Positions 1-11,812 of a stretch of 64,000 nt of DNA are shown one piece after another. The DNA is taken from NCBI RefSeq assembly GCF_015482775.1, contig NZ_CP058214.1, positions 1,612,001 to 1,676,000 on the forward strand. The letters run 5' to 3'. Origin of the DNA: Kaustia mangrovi. Its GTDB lineage: Bacteria > Pseudomonadota > Alphaproteobacteria > Rhizobiales > Im1. The notes under the pieces are model-generated. The model searched no databases and was not told where the DNA came from. It was given only the letters and a program-made list of their open reading frames with translations. The position numbers were made by a program, and so were the translations under genes. The stretch's first letter is position 1. Each line of letters begins with the position of its first letter.

Positions 1-289
1 CCGAGATCAGGAAATAGGAACCCTGGATGCTCGGCCGTCCGGCGGCGGGATTGTCGGGGAACACGGTGAGCACCTTGAGGCCGATGAAGCCGTCGCCGGC
101 CGCGGCGTCGGAGAAGTCCGACCAGGCGGGCATGAGCAGCAGCGTTGCCTCCGGGTGGCCCGCGCGCTCGACCCCGTGATGATGGCGCAGCGGCGCCACG
201 ATCCCGCTCGCGAACCCCTTGCGCAACGCCTCCACCATGTCGCCATAGCTGACATGGCGGCGGATTTCCTCTGCCGAAATGACCTGCAT
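1..289 (-). CDS. Ornithine cyclodeaminase / mu-crystallin family protein (N-terminal part, truncated by window edge)
   Basis: Reading the minus strand from an ATG at 289 gives an uninterrupted frame of 96 residues that runs off the left edge. It starts MQVISAEEIRRHVSYGDMVE and has the N-terminal pattern of the OCD/mu-crystallin family: VSYGDMVEALRKGF helix, a hydrophobic LLLMPAW strand, then GFIGLKVLTVFPDN and a GRPSIQGSYFL substrate-loop segment. Family members are NAD(P)-dependent and include ornithine cyclodeaminase, Delta1-pyrroline-2-carboxylate reductase and alanine dehydrogenase; the substrate cannot be chosen because the Rossmann half is outside the window. A GAAGGGG ribosome-binding site lies just upstream of the ATG. 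Confidence 0.8.
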   Translation of the reverse strand, partial: MQVISAEEIRRHVSYGDMVEALRKGFASGIVAPLRHHHGVERAGHPEATLLLMPAWSDFSDAAAGDGFIGLKVLTVFPDNPAAGRPSIQGSYFLIS

Positions 290-371
290 GCTTCCCCTTC
301 GGATGGCTGTGGCCGCCTGGACCGGACCGGATGACGGGCTCCTGCCGCACGCGCGGCGGGGCCGCTGCGGC

Positions 372-704
372 CTAGTCGCGGGATGTGAGTGAGTGGCCGG
401 AGGCCTCGCCGGCATGGCGGCCGGAGCCCTGCCCGGACTTGAGCGTGCGGACCTCCGCCTCCGCGCGGCGCGCGGCCTTGCGCCACTTGCCCTGGGCGAA
501 CCAGGCACTCGCCCCGCCGATCAGCATGCCGAGCACGATGGAGGCCAGCAGCAGCGCATAGAGCGGCAGCGAGACGGAGAACCACGGATCGGTCGTGGAA
601 AAGGGATCGAGCGAGAAGGTCACCCATTCCCTGTTGGCCACCGCCACCACGATGATGATCAGCGCGGCGGGAACGCCGACGATCCAGGACACTGTTCGCT
701 TCAC
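372..704 (-). CDS. lapA: LapA (DUF1049) family inner-membrane protein
   Basis: A 110-residue protein with two hydrophobic segments (about residues 5-23 and 44-70) followed by a basic/charged cytoplasmic tail. This is the arrangement of the lipopolysaccharide-assembly protein A domain (DUF1049), a small inner-membrane protein. In enterobacteria LapA works with LapB in LpxC turnover; in alphaproteobacteria the function is less certain. It lies downstream of ihfB in the same direction, a conserved alphaproteobacterial neighbourhood. Identification rests on topology, length and position more than on sequence motifs. Confidence 0.75.
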   Translation of the reverse strand: MKRTVSWIVGVPAALIIIVVAVANREWVTFSLDPFSTTDPWFSVSLPLYALLLASIVLGMLIGGASAWFAQGKWRKAARRAEAEVRTLKSGQGSGRHAGEASGHSLTSRD

Positions 705-938
705 GGGCCTGCTCTCCGGATAGGCGTGGTCGATATGCCGGACGCGCGGGCGAGCGCCCCGGCCGCTCCGTCAAACGGTTGGAGCCGATCGGCGGCGATG
801 CGCCCGGCCAACCCCTGCGGGCACATTAAAGCAATGTCCATCGGGTTTGAAGCGGCAGCGTTTCGGGGCGAAACCCATGGAGGCAAGATATCGGGGGAGA
901 TGGCCGGAGCGCCCCGGCCGGCATGGGAAAGTCCGAAA

Positions 939-1223
939 TCAGTCGGCGCCGTTCAGCCGCTCGCGCAGCTCCTTGCCGGTCTTGAAATAGGGCACGCGCT
1001 TGGCGTCCACCTCGACGGGCTCGCCCGTGCGCGGATTGCGCCCGACGCGCGCGTCGCGCTCCTTGATGGAGAACGCGCCGAAGCCCCTGAGCTCGACACG
1101 GTCGCCATCGGCGAGCGCGGTGCCGATCTCGTCGAGAATGGTGTTGATGATCCGTTCGACGTCACGCTGGTAGAGGTGTGGGTTCTGCTCAGCGATCCGC
1201 TGGATCAGCTCCGATTTGATCAT
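939..1223 (-). CDS. ihfB: Integration host factor subunit beta
   Basis: A 94-residue member of the HU/IHF DNA-bending family. The start is the ATG at 1223 ([15 protein letters not shown]), because it matches the family N-terminus and has a GGAGGGGGG sequence immediately upstream; an in-frame ATG at 1277 would add 18 unrelated residues. The beta-ribbon arm carries RNPRTGEPV (residues 62-70) with the intercalating proline at 64. IHF-beta pairs with IHF-alpha (not in this window) to bend DNA sharply, notably at sigma-54 promoters; rpoN is encoded about 11 kb away. The order sppA-ihfB-lapA is typical of alphaproteobacteria. Confidence 0.95.
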   Translation of the reverse strand: MIKSELIQRIAEQNPHLYQRDVERIINTILDEIGTALADGDRVELRGFGAFSIKERDARVGRNPRTGEPVEVDAKRVPYFKTGKELRERLNGAD

Positions 1224-1281
1224 TCCCCCCTCCACCGTCATCCGATTGTCCCCGGAATCGCTAACGGATACCCGCAAAGAT

Positions 1282-2253
1282 TTAGTCGGGAGCCTGCCAA
1301 ACCGATATCAGGCCGTCAAGACTAAGTCGTTCTGCACGAAGTGTTTTTCCCGTGGATGCAATCAAATTTGCCACACCCGGAAGACCGGCGCTGCGGGCAA
1401 GCCAGGCCAGCCCCAGAGGCACGAGGCTCAGCTCGTCGTCCTCCTCGACCTTCCAGTCCACCGCCTGGAGGTCCTTGGAGATGCCGCGCTCGGCCTCCAG
1501 CCAGTCGCGCGCCTGAGCCTCCCCGCCGATCTCGTCGATCAACTTCTCCTTCAGCGCCTGACGCCCGGAATAGACCCGGCCGTCGGCGAGCCGGCGCGCG
1601 GTCGCCGCGTCGAAGGGCCTGCGCTCGGCGACCAGCCCCACGAACCAGTCATAGGCGTCGTCGACCATGCCCTGGGTGACGGCGCGCGCCGCGTCGGTGG
1701 TCGGCTCGAAGGGCGACGGCACGGCCTTGAGCGGCCCGCTCTTCACCGATTCGACCGTCACGCCCAGCGAGGTGAGGAGGTCCTCCACCTGCGCCCACTG
1801 GAAGATGACGCCGATCGAGCCCGTGGTCGTGTTGCCGCGCGCCACGATATGGTCGCCCGCCACGGCGACGAGATAGCCGCCGGAGGCCGCGACCGTCCCC
1901 ATGACGGCGACGACCGGCTTGTCGGCGGCGATCTTGCGGATCTTGCCGTAGAGCGCCTCCGCCCCGACGGTCGTGCCGCCCGGACTGTCGATGCGCAGGA
2001 TGACCGCCTTCACCTGCTCGGCTTCGGCAATCTCGTCGAGCAGCTCCTGCTGCTTCTCGTCATTGACGATGATGCCCGTGATGTCGACACGGGCGACATG
2101 GCTGGCGAAGCGGTCGAAATAGCCCGCTCCGAGACTGGTCAGGCCCGCCGTCACCAGCACCGCCAGAATGGCGATGACGGCGACGAACCGCCAAAGGGAA
2201 AGCCGCCGTTTCAGGCGGCGGCGGGCGGCAAGCGCGTCGGCGTCGAGTACCAT
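1282..2253 (-). CDS. sppA: Signal peptide peptidase SppA, short (36K) type
   Basis: A 323-residue membrane-anchored serine protease of peptidase family S49. A single hydrophobic segment at about residues 20-40 would anchor it in the inner membrane with the protease domain in the periplasm. The catalytic serine is seen in AASGGY (Ser124) and the general-base lysine in SGPLK (Lys176); the 52-residue spacing equals that of the Bacillus enzyme. IDSPGG (89-93) is the conserved S49 motif. It degrades signal peptides left after secretion. It sits between rpsA (upstream) and ihfB (downstream, 58 bp gap), all on the minus strand. Confidence 0.93.
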   Translation of the reverse strand: MVLDADALAARRRLKRRLSLWRFVAVIAILAVLVTAGLTSLGAGYFDRFASHVARVDITGIIVNDEKQQELLDEIAEAEQVKAVILRIDSPGGTTVGAEALYGKIRKIAADKPVVAVMGTVAASGGYLVAVAGDHIVARGNTTTGSIGVIFQWAQVEDLLTSLGVTVESVKSGPLKAVPSPFEPTTDAARAVTQGMVDDAYDWFVGLVAERRPFDAATARRLADGRVYSGRQALKEKLIDEIGGEAQARDWLEAERGISKDLQAVDWKVEEDDELSLVPLGLAWLARSAGLPGVANLIASTGKTLRAERLSLDGLISVWQAPD

Positions 2254-2311
2254 GGCAGCCTCTGAAGGGTCCGGCGGCCGGAGGGGCCGCCGGACGTCCG
2301 GTCAAGCGCGG

Positions 2312-4066
2312 TTACTTCGTGTCGTCGGTGTCGTCGGTCTCGTCGGCGTCGTCGTCCCCGGCCTCCTGCTGGGCCTTGGACAGGGCGGCACCGAGGATGT
2401 CGCCGAGCGAGGCGCCGGAGTCGGTGGAGCCGTACTGGGCGACCGCGGCCTTCTCCTCGGCGATCTCGAGCGCCTTGATGGAGACCGAGATCTTCCGGCT
2501 GGACTTGTCGAACTGGGTCACCCGGGCGTCGAACTTGTCACCCACCGCGAAGCGCTCGGGGCGCTGCTCGGAGCGCTCGCGCGACAGGTCGGCACGGCGC
2601 ACGAAGGTGGTGAAGTCGCTGTCGGCGATCTTCACGTCGAGGCCGCTGTCCTTGACGCCGACCACCTCGCAGGTGACCACGCCGCCCTTCTTCAGGCCGC
2701 GCAGGCTGTCGATCGGGTCGCCGGCAAGCTGCTTGATGCCGAGGCTGATGCGCTCCTTGTCGACATCGACGTCGAGCACCACCGCACGGGCCGTCTCGCC
2801 CTTCTGGTACTCCTGGATGACCTCCTCGCCCGGACGGTTCCAGTCGAGATCGGAGAGGTGGACCATGCCGTCGACATCGCCGTCCAGACCGATGAACAGG
2901 CCGAACTCGGTGATGTTCTTGATCTCGCCCTCGACCTCGGTGCCCTGGGGATACTTGGCCGCGAAGGCCTCCCACGGGTTCTCCAGGCACTGCTTGAGGC
3001 CCAGCGAGATGCGCCGCTTCTGCGGGTCGACCTCGAGCACCATGACCTCGACCTCCTGGCTCGTGGACAGGATCTTGCCGGGGTGCACGTTCTTCTTGGT
3101 CCAGCTCATCTCGGAGACGTGGACGAGGCCTTCCACACCTTCCTCCAGCTCCACGAAGGCGCCGTAGTCGGTGATGTTGGTGACCGTGCCCTTGACCCGC
3201 ATGCCGACGGGATACTTCTCCTCCACGCCTTCCCACGGATCCTTCTCCAGCTGCTTCATGCCGAGGCTGATGCGCTGGGTCTCCGGATTGATCTTGATGA
3301 TCTGCACCTTGACGGTCTGGCCGACGGAGAGGACGTCGGTCGGGTGGCCGACGCGCTTCCAGGCGATGTCGGTGACATGCAGCAGCCCGTCGATGCCGCC
3401 GAGATCAACGAAGGCGCCATAGTCGGTGATGTTCTTGACCAGGCCCTCCACGACCTGGCCTTCCGCCAGGCTCTGGACCAGCTCGGAGCGCTGCTCCGCA
3501 CGGGTCTCCTCCAGCACGGCGCGGCGCGACACGACGATGTTGCCGCGGCGCTTGTCCATCTTGAGGATCTGGAAGGGCTGGGGAATGTTGAGCAGCGGGC
3601 CGACATCGCGGATCGGGCGGATATCGACCTGGCTGCCCGGCAGGAACGCCACCGCGCCGCCGAGATCGACGGTGAAGCCGCCCTTCACGCGGCCGAAGAT
3701 CTGGCCTTCCACGCGCTCGTTCTTCTCGAACGACTTCTCCAGGCGCTGCCAGGCTTCCTCGCGGCGCGCCTTCTCGCGCGACAGGACGGCCTCGCCGAGC
3801 GCGTTCTCCACACGCTCCAGATAGACCTCGACCTCGTCGCCGACGTGAATGTCCTGTTCGTTGCCCGGGACCTGGAACTCGCGGAGCGGCACGCGCCCCT
3901 CGGTCTTCAGGCCCACATCGATCACCGCCAGGTCGTTCTCGACCGAGATGACCTTGCCCTTGACGACGGAGCCTTCGGCGATATCGTGATCGTGAAAGCT
4001 CTCCTGGAGGAGCTGGGCGAACTCCTCGCGCGTCGGGTTAAGTGTACCGGCAGTTGCGTCAGACAT
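2312..4066 (-). CDS. rpsA: 30S ribosomal protein S1
   Basis: A 584-residue protein made of six consecutive S1 (OB-fold) repeats, visible as recurrent GxVxxITDYGAFVxL motifs. The last four are the conserved mRNA-binding copies, and the first two bind the ribosome. The C-terminus is acidic (DDDADETDDTDDTK). S1 binds mRNA leaders and helps initiation on structured or weak Shine-Dalgarno sites. The gene follows cmk in the same direction, as in most proteobacteria, with a 268-bp gap (4067-4334) long enough to hold its own promoter and an autoregulatory leader; I could not identify a specific element in it. Confidence 0.97.
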   Translation of the reverse strand: MSDATAGTLNPTREEFAQLLQESFHDHDIAEGSVVKGKVISVENDLAVIDVGLKTEGRVPLREFQVPGNEQDIHVGDEVEVYLERVENALGEAVLSREKARREEAWQRLEKSFEKNERVEGQIFGRVKGGFTVDLGGAVAFLPGSQVDIRPIRDVGPLLNIPQPFQILKMDKRRGNIVVSRRAVLEETRAEQRSELVQSLAEGQVVEGLVKNITDYGAFVDLGGIDGLLHVTDIAWKRVGHPTDVLSVGQTVKVQIIKINPETQRISLGMKQLEKDPWEGVEEKYPVGMRVKGTVTNITDYGAFVELEEGVEGLVHVSEMSWTKKNVHPGKILSTSQEVEVMVLEVDPQKRRISLGLKQCLENPWEAFAAKYPQGTEVEGEIKNITEFGLFIGLDGDVDGMVHLSDLDWNRPGEEVIQEYQKGETARAVVLDVDVDKERISLGIKQLAGDPIDSLRGLKKGGVVTCEVVGVKDSGLDVKIADSDFTTFVRRADLSRERSEQRPERFAVGDKFDARVTQFDKSSRKISVSIKALEIAEEKAAVAQYGSTDSGASLGDILGAALSKAQQEAGDDDADETDDTDDTK

Positions 4067-4334
4067 TAAAGCCTCTTTCAGTCAAATGCGGCTGGCCCAC
4101 GGCTATGTCCGCAGGACATCCCGCCCCATGGTCCGCGTTCCGCGCGGCACCGCATGGCGGCAGGCAACCTCACTTCCGTCTCCGAATATCCTAGCGGGGA
4201 TATGGAAACACTCAAGATCAACCCGCATGCAGGCGAAACCGCTTCCTGCATTGCGGGCCATATCGATCGGCGAATTGAAATCCAGCAGGGGACCGGATCC
4301 GCCGGTCCGGGCTGCTCGGGGAGGCCGGTGGCCG

Positions 4335-6334
<2,000 letters not shown>

Positions 6335-6385
6335 TCAGAGACACTTCCGTTTCGGGTCCGCCTCCTATCACAGCGCACCGGCCAA

Positions 6386-6399
6386 GTCACGCGCGTGAC
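6386..6399. promoter_or_regulatory. Perfect 14-bp palindrome in the aroA / FYDLN_acid divergent promoter region
   Basis: GTCACGCGCGTGAC is a perfect dyad centred between two divergent genes, about 70 bp from the aroA start and about 75 bp from the FYDLN_acid start. Position and symmetry suggest a dimeric transcription factor operator. No family is assigned. Confidence 0.4.
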
Positions 6400-6474
6400 A
6401 ATTGGGTTTTGACAGCGGATCATCACCGTGGCATGGGAAGCGCCGAATTCCAGATCAATCGCGAGGGTCTACCC

Positions 6475-6891
6475 GTGGTCAAACCGGAGCTTGGCACCAA
6501 ACGCGTCTGCTCGAACTGCTCGGCGCGTTTCTACGATTTGAACAAGGATCCAATCGTGTGCCCGAAATGCGGCTACAGCTTCGTCGCCGAGACGTTGCTG
6601 CCGTCGAAGATGGATCAGCAGCAGCCCGCCGCGGCGCCTGCTCCCCGCAAGGCCGCCGAGGAGGAGACCACCGAGGAGGATGCCAATCTGGTGAGCCTCG
6701 ACGAGGTCGAGGCCGACGAGGAGGCCGCCGCCGGCGACGACAATAGCGACGACATCGACGAGGTCGCCATCGATGACGGCGACACCATCAAGAGCGACGA
6801 CGACACCTTCCTGGAGGAAGACGAGGAAGACGGCTCCGACGTGTCGGGCATCATCGGCGGGGGCGTGTCGGACGACGAGGACGACACCTGA
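6475..6891 (+). CDS. TIGR02300 / FYDLN_acid family zinc-ribbon protein
   Basis: A 138-residue protein of unknown function that is nearly universal in alphaproteobacteria. The N-terminus is a small zinc ribbon with two CxxC pairs (Cys12/15 and Cys29/32) flanking the family-defining FYDLNKDP motif (19-26). The rest is a low-complexity, strongly acidic tail rich in Asp and Glu. The start is the GTG at 6475 because the family begins with K-P-E-L-G-T-K-R directly after the initiator and GAGGG lies 8 bp upstream; TTG at 6409 and ATG at 6433 would add unrelated residues. It is divergent from aroA, its usual neighbour. Function is unknown. Confidence 0.9.
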   Translation: MVKPELGTKRVCSNCSARFYDLNKDPIVCPKCGYSFVAETLLPSKMDQQQPAAAPAPRKAAEEETTEEDANLVSLDEVEADEEAAAGDDNSDDIDEVAIDDGDTIKSDDDTFLEEDEEDGSDVSGIIGGGVSDDEDDT

Positions 6892-6957
6892 GGCCGCGGG
6901 ATCGCGGGCCGCAAACGGCACCGGACGACGGCCCGTCGAAAAGTCGAAAACTTATGC

Positions 6958-6986
6958 TTGATCATTGCGCGGCGCAGCCTTAAACA
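6958..6986 (+). promoter_or_regulatory. Candidate sigma-70 promoter for tRNA-Ala
   Basis: TTGATC (6958-6963) and TAAACA (6981-6986) are separated by exactly 17 bp, about 65 bp before the tRNA. Both hexamers match consensus only partly, so this is a weak prediction. Confidence 0.3.
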
Positions 6987-7051
6987 TGCGTCGCGAGATC
7001 GGCACCGGGTCCCAACGAAACCGCCCGGCGCCTGCGATCTGCGAGACGTGT

Positions 7052-7127
<76 letters not shown>

Positions 7128-7358
7128 ATTTCCCCGCGGCGCGTGCCACATAGATCTTCCTTTCCAGGCACAGAAGATTCCTTTGAGGTCGAACCGGACC
7201 TTTGTGGATCGCGCGTCGAAGGTTGGCTGCGCCCCCTTCTTGCGAAGGCGCGGGAACACAACCAAGTAAACGCCATTGCAGCATAGGAGATGCACTCGAC
7301 ATGGACATGACCATCGCCGCCTCCGCCCCACCGGTTTCGCTGCGAGAAGTCCTGTCCC

Positions 7359-8936
<1,578 letters not shown>

Positions 8937-9258
8937 CAATGACGGCTTTGTCTTCGCCGAACCGTCGCCGCGAACGGCCGCATAGACCGGGTGAAAGGCT
9001 ATCGGCCGATTCAGGAAAGGCCTGCGCGTTTCAGTGACCTACTCTATGGAAAATGAGCACCCTGGATGGCGCTGACAGGACGAGCTGAGCGACATGGGCC
9101 ACCCCGGCAATCCTGCCAGATATCCGGAACGGCCCGCGCAATGCGCGACGGGTCGGTTCGCATGGACCCCGAAACCGGCGGTCCGCCTCTTCTCATGTCT
9201 TGAATGCAGGGGCGTGCAGGCCATATTAATGGCATCCGTGTGCGATGGTGCCGACTAT
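8937..9258. other. Intergenic region between the ABC-F gene and the Hsp20 leader
   Basis: No convincing gene, tRNA or terminator was found in this stretch of about 320 bp. Short open frames on both strands are unrelated to known proteins and look like high-GC noise. The Hsp20 promoter is expected near its 3' end, but I could not single out -35/-10 elements. Confidence 0.5.
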
Positions 9259-9339
9259 GGGCCATCGGCGGGTTCGGGGCCGATGGGGCCCGTCCGCCGG
9301 ACACGGATGTCGAGAAGCTGCTTTACAAGGGCTTTGCAC
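9259..9339 (+). promoter_or_regulatory. ROSE-like RNA thermometer candidate in the Hsp20 5' leader
   Basis: The leader folds into consecutive hairpins. A strong stem at 9259-9291 pairs GGGCC-ATCGGC with GCCGAT-GG-GGCCC. A weaker hairpin follows at 9292-9302. The last hairpin (9315-9334) pairs AAGCT-(G)-CTT with AAGGGCTT around a TAC loop, burying the Shine-Dalgarno AAGGG (9327-9331) with a single bulged G inside a UGCU core. That is the layout of the ROSE element of rhizobial small-heat-shock genes: an imperfect SD-masking helix with UGCU opposite the SD. The ATG follows at 9340. Inferred from base pairing by eye only. Confidence 0.55.
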
Positions 9340-9771
9340 ATGTCTCGCGTGTCTGTTTTCTCGAGCCCGCTGCTTGTGGGCTTCGACGAGGTGGAGCGGA
9401 TGCTGGACCGGGTCTCCAAGACGTCCGGAGACGGCTATCCGCCGTACAATATCGAGCGTCTGCCGGCGGAAGACGGCGCGGCCGAGCGCCTTCGCATCAC
9501 GCTCGCGGTCGCGGGGTTCCGCCGCGAGGAGCTCGAGATCATCCTGGAAGACAACCAGCTCGTCATTCGCGGCAAGCAGGCGGAGGAGGCCGACAAGGCC
9601 TATCTGCACCGCGGCATCGCCGCCCGCCAGTTCCAGCGCGCCTTTGTCCTCGCGGAAGGCATGGACGTCGTCGACGCCTCGCTCGACAACGGGCTTCTGT
9701 CGATCGACCTGGAGCGGCCGGAACCGGAGCGCGTGGTCCGCAAGATCGCGATCAACGGGCTGGATAGCTGA
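9340..9771 (+). CDS. Small heat-shock protein, Hsp20/IbpA family
   Basis: A 143-residue alpha-crystallin chaperone that holds denatured proteins in a refoldable state. The alpha-crystallin domain spans about residues 35-130, with PPYNIERL at its start, the ITLAVAGFRREELEI strand region and NGLLSIDLERPEPE near the end; the short C-terminal tail has an IAI-type anchor. The start is the ATG at 9340 with MSRVSVFSSPLLVGFDEVERML, matching class A alphaproteobacterial sHSPs; longer in-frame starts would include leader sequence. A probable thermosensing leader precedes it. The DUF1150 gene follows 100 bp downstream, a conserved pairing. Confidence 0.93.
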   Translation: MSRVSVFSSPLLVGFDEVERMLDRVSKTSGDGYPPYNIERLPAEDGAAERLRITLAVAGFRREELEIILEDNQLVIRGKQAEEADKAYLHRGIAARQFQRAFVLAEGMDVVDASLDNGLLSIDLERPEPERVVRKIAINGLDS

Positions 9772-9871
9772 CCATGCCGGACGACGAGACATATGCCCGA
9801 CGGCCACAAACCGGTGGCGCGGGCACGACGGTGGCGCCCCGGGCGCGGCCGTTTCTCAGAAGGAGTTTGTG

Positions 9872-10135
9872 ATGAGTGTCGTTCTGAGTAGAGAGAATGC
9901 GATCATGAGCACGACGGAGCTCGCCTCGCTGGGCGGCGGCGAGATCGGCTATGTGCGCGAGATCGAGATCGACAAGGCCGCGGAGCTGCTCGGCTCCTCG
10001 GTGGACGTTCCCGCCGACACCACATTGTTCGCGCTCTATTCCGCAGATGGCACGCCCATGGCCATCGCCGACAGCCGCGAAGGGGCGCTCGCCAACGCGT
10101 TCGAGCACGATCTGGAAGCCATTTCCGTTCACTGA
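9872..10135 (+). CDS. DUF1150 family protein
   Basis: An 87-residue soluble protein of the alphaproteobacterial DUF1150 family, with the characteristic GEIGYVREI near residue 25 and LFALYSADGTPMAIADSREGALANA in the second half. An AAGGAG ribosome-binding site precedes the ATG at 9872. The family has no established function. It is almost always found beside an sHSP gene, which suggests co-expression in the heat-shock response; that is inference from context. A terminator lies about 105 bp downstream. Confidence 0.85.
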   Translation: MSVVLSRENAIMSTTELASLGGGEIGYVREIEIDKAAELLGSSVDVPADTTLFALYSADGTPMAIADSREGALANAFEHDLEAISVH

Positions 10136-10241
10136 CACCGGCTTGCGGCCCGACAGAGAGCCGCCGCCGCCCCCTCCTCCCCGATGGCCGGGACCGGTGC
10201 GCCAGCGCCCGGCCGGACCGCATCGCCGCATCCGACAAGAC

Positions 10242-10275
10242 AACACCCCTGGGCCGCGACCGGCTCAGGGGTGTT
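10242..10275. terminator. Bidirectional rho-independent-type hairpin
   Basis: A perfect 10-bp inverted repeat (AACACCCCTG / CAGGGGTGTT) around a 14-nt GC-rich loop. It sits between convergent DUF1150 (plus) and ptsN (minus). Each arm ends with only a short T-rich flank, so termination strength is uncertain. Confidence 0.6.
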
Positions 10276-10289
10276 CGTTCAGTCCGGCA

Positions 10290-10320
10290 GGCCGGGTGGG
10301 GGAGCGGGCCGGTGCCGCAG
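10290..10320. repeat. Half-copy of the GC-rich intergenic palindrome family
   Basis: This segment contains GCCGGGTGGGGGAGCGGGCC followed by GGTGC. It matches the right arm of the full palindromes at 17666-17742 and 18596-18683. No matching left arm is present here. It lies just downstream of ptsN. Confidence 0.6.
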
Positions 10321-10340
10321 AATCAGACAGGAGACGCCCT

Positions 10341-10814
10341 TCAGGCGGCGTGCGAGGCCGAGGCGGCGGGCTCTGTGAGGATGGAATAGAGCGCGCCTGC
10401 GCTGTCCGATCCCCTGAGCTTGGCCACGATGGCGGGATCGCGCAGCAGGCGCGAGATCCGGGCCAGCGCCTTGAGATGGTCCGCGCCGGCGCTTTCCGGC
10501 GCCAGGAGCAGGAAGACCAGATCGACGGGCTGGTCGTCCACCGCGTCGAACTCGATGGGATGGGCAAGCCGCGCGAAGACGCCATAGAGGCGGTCGAGGC
10601 CGGCGAACTTGCCGTGCGGAATGGCGATTCCCTGCCCGAGGCCGGTCGATCCGAGGCGTTCGCGTTGCAGGAGCGTCTCGAACACGGTGCGCGTGTCGAG
10701 GTCTGCAAGGCGCCCGGCGAGCTGGGACAGCTCCTGGAGCGCCTGTTTCTTGCTGCTGGCCTTCAGCGACGGCACGATGCCGTCGGCCGGAAGTATGTCA
10801 GACAGCTGAACCAT
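10341..10814 (-). CDS. ptsN: PTS IIA-like nitrogen-regulatory protein PtsN
   Basis: A 157-residue EIIA-Ntr protein, the terminal phosphoacceptor of the nitrogen PTS (PtsP-NPr-PtsN). The phosphorylated histidine is in GIAIPHGK (His67). The start is the ATG at 10814 (MVQLSDIL), which has GAAGGA upstream; a GTG at 10829 would add five residues. It controls potassium transport, nitrogen/carbon balance and sometimes PHB and stress in alphaproteobacteria, through protein contacts. It is the last gene of the rpoN-hpf-ptsN cluster, a highly conserved association with sigma-54. Confidence 0.95.
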   Translation of the reverse strand: MVQLSDILPADGIVPSLKASSKKQALQELSQLAGRLADLDTRTVFETLLQRERLGSTGLGQGIAIPHGKFAGLDRLYGVFARLAHPIEFDAVDDQPVDLVFLLLAPESAGADHLKALARISRLLRDPAIVAKLRGSDSAGALYSILTEPAASASHAA

Positions 10815-10877
10815 GGGATTGTCCTTCACCTAGTGTGCCGGATATCCGGCCCCTTGCGAGGGATACGGTCGGCGGAC

Positions 10878-11465
10878 CTAAGCCGCCCCCCGGGCGCTCA
10901 GCGCGCTGGGATCGATCCAACCGATATTCCCGTCGTCCCGGCGATAGACGACATTCAACCCGCCATGGGCGGCGTTGCGGAACAGAACGACGGGCGCATC
11001 GGAAATGTCGAGCTGCATCACGGCCTCGCCCACCGTCAGCTCGTTGAGCTGGGCGGTATCCTCGGCAATGACGACCGGATTGAGATCCGGCGGCTCGTTG
11101 CTCTCCTCCCCGGCGGCGGCGATCACGAACCGCGTCGCCTCGAAGCTCTCCACCGGCTCGCGCCTGTGGGCATGATGGTCCTTGAGCCGCCGCTTGTAGC
11201 GCCTGAGCCTCTTCTCCAAACGGTCCGCCGCCTGGTCGAAGCTGACGCGCGCGTCCGACGCCTGGGCGCTCGTATGCAGGGTGATGCCCGTCGTGAGATG
11301 AAGCGTGCAGTCCGTCTGGAACATGCTGCGCTCCTTCTCCACGGTGACCAGGGCGTTCACCGTACCGTCGAAATACTTGCCGACATCGCCTTCGAGCCGG
11401 TGCTCGATATGCGTACGCAGGGCATCGCCGACGTCGAAATTCTTTCCGATGATCTGAATCTGCAT
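10878..11465 (-). CDS. hpf: Ribosome hibernation-promoting factor, long form (HPF)
   Basis: A 195-residue protein. The N-terminal S30AE/RaiA domain (about 1-105) begins MQIQIIGKNFDVGDALR and has basic segments RLEKRLRRYKRRLKDHH that bind the 30S decoding region. A linker of about 30 residues leads to the C-terminal dimerisation domain (about 135-190), with PVVIAEDTAQLNELTVGEAVMQLD and VVYRRDDGNIGWIDP. The long form alone makes 100S ribosome dimers in stationary phase. It lies between rpoN and ptsN on the same strand, 347 bp after rpoN, so it may have its own promoter in that gap. Confidence 0.94.
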   Translation of the reverse strand: MQIQIIGKNFDVGDALRTHIEHRLEGDVGKYFDGTVNALVTVEKERSMFQTDCTLHLTTGITLHTSAQASDARVSFDQAADRLEKRLRRYKRRLKDHHAHRREPVESFEATRFVIAAAGEESNEPPDLNPVVIAEDTAQLNELTVGEAVMQLDISDAPVVLFRNAAHGGLNVVYRRDDGNIGWIDPSALSARGAA

Positions 11466-11812
11466 GGGCTTTTAACGCGGCCGCCGTGTTGGACTTCGTT
11501 ACAGAGCGTCTTGCTTCTGCGATCCGCCCGGCATTGTGGTTCACACCTGATGTGGCTCACACCTGAGTGGTTCACACTCCAACGACTTCGTTGACCGGCT
11601 CGGGAAGGCCCGATCCTGAACGGGCTCCCCACCATTCGGCGGTGGGGGCGAACCTAGTGAGGGCGTGCCATCAAGTCAACGCCCTGCGCGCCACCCCTGT
11701 GAATAAATTGTGACGCCTGAGCGATATGTGATGGCGGCCGCCGCGCGGCGCAACGTCAAATTCGCGATGGGGCCCAATGGATTGACGGAAAAAATTCAAC
11801 TTTTGAAAAAGT
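11466..11812. other. rpoN-hpf intergenic region
   Basis: 347 bp without a gene. It holds a three-copy tandem repeat (11535-11580) and an AT-rich patch (11790-11825) beside the rpoN stop codon that includes a run of T's on the plus strand. It probably contains the hpf promoter; no clear hexamers were found. Confidence 0.5.
11535..11580. repeat. Three tandem copies of a 16-bp TGTGGYTCACACCTGA unit
   Basis: Copies lie at 11535-11550, 11551-11566 (one substitution) and 11567-11580 (first base missing, end diverged). Each unit is itself partly dyad-symmetric (GTG...CAC). Located 70-115 bp upstream of the hpf start codon. Confidence 0.8.

Noticed and set aside
2168-4069. 633-codon open frame on the plus strand antisense to rpsA
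   Set aside because: It is the complement of a highly biased coding sequence; the Leu/Asp/Val-rich translation with no domains is typical of a GC-rich shadow.
6409-6474. TTG (6409) or ATG (6433) as start of the FYDLN_acid gene
   Set aside because: Family members begin at the K-P-E-L-G-T-K-R segment, and the GTG at 6475 has the better ribosome-binding site.
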